Shown here one piece after another: positions 6,232 to 13,600 of a DNA stretch of 17,909 bases (the stretch's first letter is position 1; each line of letters starts with the position of its first letter). Made by a program: the position numbers and the translations under genes. The notes under the pieces were generated by a model. That model did no database searches and was not told where the DNA came from. It saw only the letters and a list, made by a program, of their open reading frames with translations. The stretch is from the NCBI GenBank assembly GCA_002937555.1, contig PTKB01000020.1, positions 1 to 17,909 of the forward strand, given 5' to 3'. This stretch comes from Alphaproteobacteria bacterium MarineAlpha10_Bin2. Its GTDB lineage: Bacteria > Pseudomonadota > Alphaproteobacteria > UBA828.

Positions 6232-7465
6232 TCACAGCGCCGAGCATCCGGGCGCGGGTCAGCAGAAATGCAACGATCAGGAAGTTCATCGCGTTGAAGC
6301 CGAGCGCGTTGATGAACGAGACGGTGTATGAGCCGGTCACGTCATAAAGGAAGCCGGCCAGCCAGCCGCCGAGCGCCATGCCGAAAATGGTGAAAAAGAG
6401 CGCCGTGCCGATGCGCCAACCGGCTTCGCCGTCGGGAAAGAAGGTGCGGACGATGATCGCATAGGACGGCACCACGCCGCCTTGCGACAGGCCAAAACAG
6501 GCCGAGACGACGTAGAGCGCGGTCAGGCTGTCGGCGGTGAGAAAGGCGGCGAGCACGACGCCTTGTAAACCGCTGCCGAGAAGCAGCGTGCGCAAGCCGC
6601 CGACACGGTCCGAAATCCAGCCGGAAATAAGGCGCGAAATTATCCCGCATCCCAGCATCAGCGAGAGCATCTCGGCGCCGCGCTGGGCGGAAAATCCGAG
6701 GTCGGTGGCATGGGCGACGATATGCACCTGCGGCATCGACATGCCGACGCAGCAGCCGATGCCGGCGACGCAGATCGTGCATTGCAGCGCATTCGGCGCG
6801 AGGCCGAGCGGGCGGACGAAGCGGCTCTCGCGCGGCGCCCCCTTGTCGGCAAAGAGATGCGCCGGTTTGCGATACAACAGCAGCGACAGCGGCACCATCG
6901 TCGCCAGACAGATATAGCCGACCGTGACGAACGCCGAGCGCCAGCCATAGTCGTCGATCAACCATTGCAGCACCGGCGGCCAGATGGCGCCGGCGAAATA
7001 GGAGCCCGAAAGGACGAACGCAACCGCGAGGCCGCGCCGCCCTGTAAACCACAGCGACACATCGGCGATGATCGGCGCGAACACGGCAGACGAGCCGAGC
7101 GCGCCGGCCAAGAGCGCTATTATCGCCAGAAACAGCCACAGCGAATCGGCCTGGGCCGAGAGGATAAGGCCGGCCGGCAAGGCGACGCTGCCGATGAGGA
7201 TGGGCAGCAGAATGCCGTAGCGGTCGGCGAGGCGCCCGTGAATGACATTGCCGAAGCCGTAACCGATCATGAACAGCGCATAGGGCAGCGAGCCGCCGCC
7301 GCGGGAAATGCCGAATTCGGCGGCGATCGGCTTCAACCCGACGATGCCGACATACATGCCGACTGTCCCCACCGTCATCAGGCCCAACGACGCCATCAGG
7401 CGGACAACGACGTAAGCGCCGCCGGTGGCGGCGCCATCGCGCGATCGAAGGGAGGGGACGTTCAT
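6224..7465 (-). CDS. MFS transporter, monocarboxylate/oxalate-formate-like
   Basis: 413 residues from the ATG at 7465 (MNVPSLRSRDG). The open frame extends to a TTG at 7573 (449 aa), but the extra 36 residues look non-native and contain a candidate promoter, so I prefer 7465; no strong ribosome site supports either. The product has about 12 hydrophobic segments. The MFS signature loop between helices 2 and 3 is GRLADRYG (within NVIHGRLADRYGILLP), with its counterpart SGWISDRVGG after helix 8; W-F-T-G-R-R-G-L-A follows helix 4 as in the MCT and oxalate/formate groups. It should import or export a small organic anion at the inner membrane; the substrate is unknown. It ends 10 bp from the preceding plus-strand gene and diverges from the flavoprotein gene, so it may serve that pathway. 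Confidence 0.87.
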   Translation of the reverse strand: MNVPSLRSRDGAATGGAYVVVRLMASLGLMTVGTVGMYVGIVGLKPIAAEFGISRGGGSLPYALFMIGYGFGNVIHGRLADRYGILLPILIGSVALPAGLILSAQADSLWLFLAIIALLAGALGSSAVFAPIIADVSLWFTGRRGLAVAFVLSGSYFAGAIWPPVLQWLIDDYGWRSAFVTVGYICLATMVPLSLLLYRKPAHLFADKGAPRESRFVRPLGLAPNALQCTICVAGIGCCVGMSMPQVHIVAHATDLGFSAQRGAEMLSLMLGCGIISRLISGWISDRVGGLRTLLLGSGLQGVVLAAFLTADSLTALYVVSACFGLSQGGVVPSYAIIVRTFFPDGEAGWRIGTALFFTIFGMALGGWLAGFLYDVTGSYTVSFINALGFNAMNFLIVAFLLTRARMLGAVTR

Positions 7466-7514
7466 CGGCTGGGATATTCCGGAAAGCAACGGCAGAAAGA
7501 GCAGGTCGGCGGCA

Positions 7515-7544
7515 ATTATGACCGATGTCATCGCGCGCGGCCAA
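7515..7544 (-). promoter_or_regulatory. Candidate promoter with internal palindrome for the MFS gene
   Basis: On the minus strand TTGGCC (7544-7539) and CATAAT (7520-7515) are spaced by 18 nt, about 50 nt before the ATG at 7465. Mostly within the spacer lies TGAC-CGAT-GTCA (7519-7530), a 12-bp site with perfect 4-bp arms, which could be an operator. Matches are modest. Confidence 0.25.
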
Positions 7545-7612
7545 TTGCCGTTATTTGGGTAATTGAAATCCAATCACCACTCTGCAAACGTGGCTATCGC
7601 AGGGTGCCACGC

Positions 7613-7631
7613 CGGTGCTTGGCAAGCGCCG
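7613..7631. promoter_or_regulatory. 19-bp near-perfect palindrome upstream of the flavoprotein gene
   Basis: CGGTGCTTG-G-CAAGCGCCG is symmetric apart from one T/G position. It ends 25 nt before the ATG at 7657. It may be an operator shared by the divergent MFS and flavoprotein genes, or a leader hairpin. Apart from this and the site at 7519-7530, the 7466-7656 spacer shows no clear element. Confidence 0.3.
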
Positions 7632-7656
7632 AAATAGGAAAGGCTGAGGACAATAC

Positions 7657-9054
7657 ATGACTGATCAGAAAATGTGGGGCGGCGAACCCTATTACGGTCT
7701 GGATTTCGAATTCGACCCGCAATGGTTCCTGACCGACGAACAAAAGGAAATTCAACGCAAGCTGATCGAGCTCTGCCACTCAACGCTGGCGCCGAACGCC
7801 ATCGAAAGCGACCGCGACAGCATCTTCCCGCGCAAGAACATGGAAGCGCTGGCTTCGCAAGGCCTGCTCGCCCTTCACGTGCCGGAAAAATACGGCGGCA
7901 TGGGGCAGAACCATCAATGCGTCATCATGGTGCTCGAGACAGTCGCACGTTACGGCTGCGCCAGCACGGCGCTGGTTTACACGATGCATTTGCTGGCGCT
8001 GAGCGCGCTTCTCTTCCGCGCCGCCGGCAACGCGGAAATCGAGAAGGTGCTGCGCCGCCTCAACAAGGACGTGTTCATCGGTACCGCCTCCTATTCCGAC
8101 CCGGAAACCGGCTCGCATTTCTGGTATCCGCTGATGTCGAGCGCCGAGGAAGTACCGGAGGGCTGGAAGGTCAACAAGAAATCCTCCTGGACCACGTCGG
8201 GCGGCTTCGCCGACTTTTACGTGACGCAAACGGCGTCGCCCGATTTCGACGGCGATTTCTCAAACCTGTCCGTCTTTCTCCTGTATGCCGATGAATGCGA
8301 GTCCATGCCTTCTTCGTGGGACGCCATGGGCATGCGCGGCAATCAATCCGGCCCGGTGACCTTCACCGACGTGATCGTTCCCATGGACCGTATGGTCGGC
8401 CCGCCCGGCGACGGCGCCTTCTCCAACGACGAAGCGCTCGATCCCATCGGGCTCCTCATGCTCGGCGCCTGCTTCAACGGCCTCTCGATGGCCGCGATCG
8501 ATCTCGCCAAGCGCCAGGCAACGCGCAAGACCCATGCCGACGTGGGTATGCGGGTGGCCGATTACCCGACCATTCAGGACTATGTCGGCGATGCCATCAT
8601 GGACACCCAATCTTCCCGGCTCTACACCTTCTCGGTCGCACAATTGTTGGACAGCGTCACCGAGAATTGCGATTGGACCCTGCATGAGCGCCAGCCCGAG
8701 GCTTCGCCGCGCGCCGAATACCTGACCTGGGGCTGGATGTCGAAATTCATCGCCGCCAAGAACGTCTACGAGGTCTCCGACCGCATGCTGAATGTGTGCG
8801 GCGGCAGCGGCTACAAGAAAGAGCTCCTCATTGAGCGCGTGGTGCGCGACGCCAAGGCCGGCTGGCTGATGGGGCCGACCAACGAAGTGCTGCGCCAATT
8901 CGTCGGAAAATGGGCCTTACTCGGCTTCGATTCCCTCGATTATTGGAACCAATCGGTCAACGCGCGGGTGATGAACAACGAAATCAAAAAACTCGACGAC
9001 GACGGCAAGCGCGAGCTGATCGAAAAACTGCAAGCCGAGCTGGATGCCAAATAG
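7657..9054 (+). CDS. Acyl-CoA-dehydrogenase-fold flavoprotein with atypical active site
   Basis: 465 residues; ATG 7657 with GAGGA at 7646-7650, 6 nt upstream. The acyl-CoA dehydrogenase plan is clear: N-terminal helical domain (LTDEQKEIQRKLIEL from 25; GLLALHVPEKYGGMG 69-83), central beta domain (FIGTASYSDPETGS 140-153; KKSSWTTSGGFADFYV; WDAMGMRGNQSGPVTFTDVIVPMDRMVG 221-248), and C-terminal helical domain ending CGGSGYKKELLIERVVRDAKAGWLMGPTNEVLR. By motif alignment, the catalytic Glu of medium-chain dehydrogenases (YEGT) falls on G406 (LMGPT), and the alternative Glu of isovaleryl-CoA dehydrogenase falls near G265. With neither, it may be a flavin-dependent monooxygenase (DszC/HpaH-like) or use another base. 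FAD or FMN is expected from the fold; the substrate is unknown. A cupin converges at its 3' end and an SDR follows, suggesting one catabolic module. Confidence 0.88.
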   Translation: MTDQKMWGGEPYYGLDFEFDPQWFLTDEQKEIQRKLIELCHSTLAPNAIESDRDSIFPRKNMEALASQGLLALHVPEKYGGMGQNHQCVIMVLETVARYGCASTALVYTMHLLALSALLFRAAGNAEIEKVLRRLNKDVFIGTASYSDPETGSHFWYPLMSSAEEVPEGWKVNKKSSWTTSGGFADFYVTQTASPDFDGDFSNLSVFLLYADECESMPSSWDAMGMRGNQSGPVTFTDVIVPMDRMVGPPGDGAFSNDEALDPIGLLMLGACFNGLSMAAIDLAKRQATRKTHADVGMRVADYPTIQDYVGDAIMDTQSSRLYTFSVAQLLDSVTENCDWTLHERQPEASPRAEYLTWGWMSKFIAAKNVYEVSDRMLNVCGGSGYKKELLIERVVRDAKAGWLMGPTNEVLRQFVGKWALLGFDSLDYWNQSVNARVMNNEIKKLDDDGKRELIEKLQAELDAK

Positions 9055-9068
9055 GGCGGCGCGCTCGC

Positions 9069-9452
9069 CTAACTGTGAACGGGTTCGCCCTCGTCGAGGG
9101 TGCGGAAGCCGCCGCGGATAAACACCGCGACAGTGCAGCCGTTCGGCGATTTCGAAAAATGTTTCGAGCCCGGCTTGAGCGAGACGAAATCGTTCTTGCG
9201 GTAAACCATCCCATCCGAATCCTCGACTTCGCCGTCAAGCACCAAAAATTCCTCATAGCCAATATGCTCGTGATTGATCGATGAGGCGCCCGGTTTGAAT
9301 CGGATCAGAAAGCTGCCCTGACCGGTTTCGTCGTCATAGCTGATATTGCACCAGGTGAGATCGCTCTGCTCCGTGCCTTGCAAACCGTAGGGCACGAATT
9401 CCGCCGTATCCGCGTTCACGATGGAACGGTATGAAGCAAGTTTTTCGGTCAT
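9069..9452 (-). CDS. Small single-domain cupin protein
   Basis: 127 residues forming one conserved beta barrel. Cupin motif 1 is GASSINHEHIGYEEFLVLDG (55-74), with metal ligands H61, H63 and E67 or E68; motif 2 is DFVSLKPGSKHFSKSPNG (88-105), with H98. The four-ligand set is complete, so a bound Fe, Mn or Zn is likely. Proteins of this size include ChrR-like anti-sigma cupins, small dioxygenases and isomerases. There is no HTH or sigma-binding domain here, so a metabolic role is more likely. ATG 9452 has AAAGG about 8 nt upstream. It diverges from the SDR gene across 96 bp and converges on the flavoprotein gene with 14 bp between stop codons. Confidence 0.85.
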   Translation of the reverse strand: MTEKLASYRSIVNADTAEFVPYGLQGTEQSDLTWCNISYDDETGQGSFLIRFKPGASSINHEHIGYEEFLVLDGEVEDSDGMVYRKNDFVSLKPGSKHFSKSPNGCTVAVFIRGGFRTLDEGEPVHS

Positions 9453-9475
9453 GTCTCAGGCCTTTCGCGTCGTGC

Positions 9476-9491
9476 GTTCCGTGAGAGGAAC
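9476..9491. promoter_or_regulatory. Inverted repeat beside the SDR promoter, candidate operator
   Basis: GTTCC (9476-9480) and GGAAC (9487-9491) are exact inverted copies around 6 nt. The repeat ends directly before the -35 box of the SDR promoter and could control both the cupin and SDR genes. Confidence 0.3.
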
Positions 9492-9492
9492 A

Positions 9493-9520
9493 TTGCCCCA
9501 ATTCTGGCGACTTCTATAAT
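9493..9520 (+). promoter_or_regulatory. Probable sigma70 promoter for the SDR gene
   Basis: A perfect TATAAT (9515-9520) sits 16 nt after TTGCCC (9493-9498). Transcription would start near 9527, leaving a leader of about 20 nt before the ATG at 9549. This is the best promoter match in the window. Confidence 0.5.
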
Positions 9521-9548
9521 TGACGCAACCGGATAATTGGAGGGGGCC

Positions 9549-10334
9549 ATGACTGGCAAATTGGCAGGAAAACGCGCGCTGGTGACCGGCGCGGCGAGCG
9601 GTATCGGCAAATCAATCGCGGAATCCTACGCCCGCGAAGGCGCGGTGGTCGCCGTGCAGGCGCGCAGCATCGAGCGCTCCGCCGAGACCCTCGAATCGAT
9701 CACAGCGGAGGGCGGCGAGGCGTTCGCGGTCGCCGCCGATCTCACAGATACCGGTGAGATCGAAGCCATGTGCCAGCAAGCCATCGAGCGCCTCGGCGGT
9801 ATCGACATCGTCATGAACAATGCCGGCGTCGGCGAATACAAGAAGGTCGTCGATATGGAGGAATCCTTCTGGGACCGCATCATGGACGTCAATCTGAAGG
9901 CGCCGTTCCTGGTTTCCAAATACACCCTGCCGGCGATGATCGAGCAGGGCGCGGGTGGCGTGCAGCTGTTCAACGCCTCGACCAACGCCAAGACGGCGGA
10001 TGCCGATTGGACCGCCTACAACGCCACAAAACATGGCCTGGTCGGGTTCGTGCGCTGCCTCGCCGCCGAAGTCGGTCCGCAAGGCATCCGCGTGAACGCC
10101 ATCTGCCCCGGCTGGATCGACACCAAGATGGCGGTCGAACTGCACGAGGATTTCGCCCGCGAAATGAAAGAACCTTACGAAAAGGTGTACGACGAAAGCA
10201 TGCGCCTCAACATGCTGAGCGAGATTATCCCGCCGCAAGCCGTCGCCGACATGGCGGTATTCCTCGCCGGCGAAGGCGGCACCTACGTCACCGGCCAAGC
10301 CATCAACGTCTGCGCCGGCCTCAGCGTGCATTAG
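9549..10334 (+). CDS. Short-chain dehydrogenase/reductase (SDR), classical
   Basis: 261 residues from ATG 9549, preceded by GGAGG at 9539-9543 with a 5-nt gap; the in-frame TTG at 9537 overlaps that ribosome site and is rejected. Classical SDR marks: cofactor loop TGAASGIG (13-20), DL (64-65), NNAG (90-93), N115, S144, Y157 and K161 (YNATK), and the PGWIDT stretch after the active site (188-192). Beta-2 ends in QAR (37-39) rather than Asp, which favours NADP(H). It should interconvert an alcohol and a ketone in the cytoplasm; the substrate is unknown. Its promoter region is shared with the divergent cupin. A 320-bp gap separates it from the large kinase, so it is probably transcribed alone. 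Confidence 0.92.
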   Translation: MTGKLAGKRALVTGAASGIGKSIAESYAREGAVVAVQARSIERSAETLESITAEGGEAFAVAADLTDTGEIEAMCQQAIERLGGIDIVMNNAGVGEYKKVVDMEESFWDRIMDVNLKAPFLVSKYTLPAMIEQGAGGVQLFNASTNAKTADADWTAYNATKHGLVGFVRCLAAEVGPQGIRVNAICPGWIDTKMAVELHEDFAREMKEPYEKVYDESMRLNMLSEIIPPQAVADMAVFLAGEGGTYVTGQAINVCAGLSVH

Positions 10335-10504
10335 AAACGTTTCGCATTATTCTTATTGTGTCCACGCCCGTTCGAGCTTTTTTTCGAGAAGCTGGCGACT
10401 GAATCGTTCGTATCACTCTTTGGGCCGTCCCGGCAGGACAATTATTGACCGGGCGCAGAGGCACGCGATCGGCGGTGCTGAAAGCACCCAACTGGGAACC
10501 CGAG

Positions 10505-10521
10505 CTTAACGAATTGTTAAG
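10505..10521 (+). promoter_or_regulatory. CtrA-like site TTAA-N7-TTAA in a perfect palindrome
   Basis: CTTAAC-GAATT-GTTAAG has perfect 6-bp arms and contains TTAA-N7-TTAA (10506-10520), the spacing of the alphaproteobacterial cell-cycle regulator CtrA. It lies about 135 bp upstream of the large kinase. Two further TTAA boxes at 10533 and 10538 follow. The site ends in TTAAG rather than TTAAC, so it is close to the consensus but not exact. Confidence 0.4.
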
Positions 10522-10611
10522 AACCGTTGTGGTTAAGTTAACTAATGGGTTTGCCCGGCGAATAAAGGCAGTGACCCTGCTCAATTCATGAATAGCCATT
10601 TTCGACGGTTC

Positions 10612-10633
10612 TCCTGGTGTTGAAGCACCAGGA
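10612..10633 (+). promoter_or_regulatory. 8-bp leader hairpin just before the kinase ribosome site
   Basis: TCCTGGTG (10612-10619) and CACCAGGA (10626-10633) pair perfectly around TTGAAG. The stem ends 7 nt before the ribosome site AGGGAGGAA (10641-10649). There is no T-run, so it more likely affects RNA stability or translation than termination. Confidence 0.4.
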
Positions 10634-10654
10634 AATCCTGAGGGAGGAATTGCG

Positions 10655-13600
10655 TTGACCGATCGGACTGGAACAGAGCTCGGAGATGAACTTGCGGAGC
10701 GCTCCCGTCTCGCCCTGTGGGCGACAAAATCCGCCATATGGGATTGGGATATAGAGAAAAAGCTGTTCTGGAGCTCATCCGAAAATCAGTGTCTTCTCGG
10801 CCGCGGTGAAGAGGAATTTACTGAGAAATTCGATCTCAAGGATGATGCCTTTCCGTGGGATTCGCGCTTGTATCCTGACGACCGCGTACAAGTGCTGCAG
10901 CGTCTTCGCGATCATCTGGAAAACGACACGCCCTTTGATTTGGAATACCGCTATTGCCTGCCCAATGAAGAAAAATTTTGGATTCGCTCGATCGGCCGGG
11001 CGGTTCGCGCCATGGATGGCAGGCCGTTGCGCATGGTTGGCATGAACAGCGACGTTACCAAGCAGAAACTCGCCGAGAACGAAACTCAGCATTTCCGCGA
11101 AGCGATGGACAGCATTTCCGAAGGCATTGTGCTTTACGATGCGGACGAGCGCTTCGTATATGCCAATGAACGCCACCTGGATATGGTTCCGGCTATCAGG
11201 CATCTCCTGAAACCCGGAATGGAGCGCGAAACGGTCCGCCAAGCATTCATCTCGAGTGGCGCATTGTCTGCTGACGCGGACACGGCGCAAGATTTGATGG
11301 TCGAAAAGCGGCGCTGCCAGTTGGCCAGCGGCACAATCGAACTTCAGCTCGCCAACGGCCAATGGATGAAGCATAGCGATCATATCTTACCGGACGGTCG
11401 ATGTATCGGCGTTCGCACCGATATCACCGATATCAAACAGCGCGAACAAGTGTTGCGCGAGAGCGAGGCGCGGTTCCGAACCGTTTACGAAGGCGCCGCA
11501 TTCGGCATCGCAATTTCGAACCTCGGCGGCCAAATGCTCAGCTGCAATCCGGCCTGGGAAATTATGCTGGGATATGGCCGCGGCGAATTGGATGGCAAAC
11601 CATTTTCGTTCTACTCCCATCCCGACGACATCTCGGAGAACGCGGAGCACTCCGAGAAACTTCTTCGCGGCGAAGTCAAAAGCTACCGAACAGAAACTCG
11701 TTACATTCGCAAGGACGGCACGACCTTGTGGGTTAATCTCACCGTTTCCCTGGTCGAGGATGATGTCGAGCATTCTCAGCTAAGGCTCGCCATGATAGAG
11801 GATATCAGTGAGCGCAAGGCCGCCGAACAAGCGCTGGCGGAGAGCCAGTCATCGCTCGTGCACGCTCAACAGATGGCACATCTCGGAAGCTGGGCTATTG
11901 ACCACGAAAAGAATTCCGTGACGTGGTCGGATGAAGTTTATCGCATGTTTGGTTTGGAGCGCTCGGAGTTTGATGGACGGCAAGATTCATTGCTCACCTT
12001 CGTCCATTCTGAGGATCGTGAACGGGTCAGACAGCATGCTGAAAATCTTCGAAACGGAATGGACTCGGAAATCAGCTTTCGAGTGGTCCGGCCCGACGGG
12101 CAAGAACGTATCGTTCATTCACACGGCGTGATCACGCACATGGTCGATGGCCTGCCCCGTCAGGCACGCGGCTTCATTCAGGACATCACCGAGCAAAAGA
12201 AAGCCGAAGAATCGCTACGCAAGAGCGAAGCACATCTCAACGAGGCCCAACGCATCTCCCATATAGGCAGTTGGGAGTATGACGGGCAGTCGAAGTCACT
12301 CACCTGGTCCGACGAAACCTATCGTATTTACGGTGTCCTCCGGGAAGAGTTTCAACCAGCGCTCGCGACGGTGTTAGAACTGATCCACCCAGATGACCGC
12401 AGCAAGCTAGAACAGGCAAGAGAAGGAACCTTGCAGCGGAACCAGTCGATGGACTTGGAGCTCCGTATCCTCGTCCGGGACGGCGAAATTCGGGATTTGC
12501 ACTTGTTGGGTCGGGCGATTCCCGGTCAGCCGGGTCAGCCGGTTGGCATGTCGGGGACCGTCCAGGACATCACCGAGCGCAAGCAGATTGAGGACACACT
12601 GCGGGAAAAAGAGCACATGTTGCGCGGTATTTTTGAGACCGCGGCCATCGGTATCTCGGCGTGCGACCGGGATGGGAGAATGATAGAATTCAACCCCGCT
12701 TATCAAGAAATGCTTGGCTACACTGCAGAAGAGTTAAAATCCAAAACATTTTGGGACGTCACACACCCGGACGATCATCATCTCGAAGAGCCACATTTTG
12801 TAAATATGTTGACTGGCCGGTCGGCCTCTTACCGGTCCGAAAAAAGATACATTCATAAAAACGGCTCGGTTATCTGGGTGAATTTGAATGTTGCAACCCT
12901 GAAAGATGCTGCGGGATCTGTAATCGGAACCCTTTCGACGGTCGAAGACATCACTGAGCGCAGGCAAGTGGAGGACACTCTCCGGGAAAGAGAGCACATG
13001 TTGCGCGGCATTTTTGAAACGGCGCCTATCGGTATTTGCGCATGCGACCAGGAAGGGCGATTTATCCAATTCAACCCCGCCTACCACAAAATGTTGGGCT
13101 ACACCGCGGAAGAGTTAAATAGCAAAACATTTTGGGACGTCACCCACCCGGACGATCATACCCTCGAGGAGCCTCATTTTGCCGACTTGATGACCGGCCG
13201 TGTTGATACCTATCGATTCGAAAAAAGATATCTTCATAAGAATGGCTCGATCATCTGGGTCAGCCTGAATGTTGCGGACCTCAAGAATGCCGAAGGAGGT
13301 GTCATCGGAATCCTGGCGGCAGTCGAAGACATCACCGAGCGCAAACGGAAGGAACAGATTCTGGCCGAGAGCGAGGCGAGACTGGCGGATGCGCAAAAAA
13401 TCGGCCAGATCGGTAATTGGGAGCGAAGTCTCGTCACGCAAAAGCTCGTATGGTCGGATCAACAATTTTCGCTTTTTGCTTACGACCGCAACAAGGGTTT
13501 GCCGAGTCTCGAAATGTTTCTCAATCGCATTCACCCGGATGACCGGGGGCTTGTCGAAAATGCCATATGGGAACAAAACACTGAGGGCGGTGGGCGCCAT

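Larger units (their letters stand above)
10335..10654 (+). other. 320-bp intergenic region before the large kinase
   Basis: This is the longest gene-free stretch. It holds a 10-bp palindrome GAAACGTTTC (10334-10343) right at the SDR stop, two direct copies of TTCGAG (10371-10376, 10383-10388) around a T-run, a GGTGC-TGAAA-GCACC hairpin (10474-10488), a CtrA-like palindrome (10505-10521) with two more TTAA boxes (10533, 10538), and a strong leader hairpin (10612-10633). I see no open frame with a ribosome site in it and no tRNA-like fold. Confidence 0.6.

Noticed and set aside
6342..7660. Long alternative frames over the MFS gene on both strands
   Set aside because: Arg/Ala-rich translations without membrane helices; the MFS frame explains the DNA.
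10334..10343. GAAACGTTTC palindrome at the SDR stop
   Set aside because: It has no loop to form a hairpin and no nearby promoter; probably chance.
10371..10392. T-run with flanking TTCGAG copies as SDR terminator
   Set aside because: The TTCGAG copies are direct, not inverted, so they form no stem before the T-run.
10441..10600. Riboswitch upstream of the large kinase
   Set aside because: Small hairpins are present but they match no riboswitch core that I can recognise, such as GEMM (c-di-GMP), glycine or SAM types.
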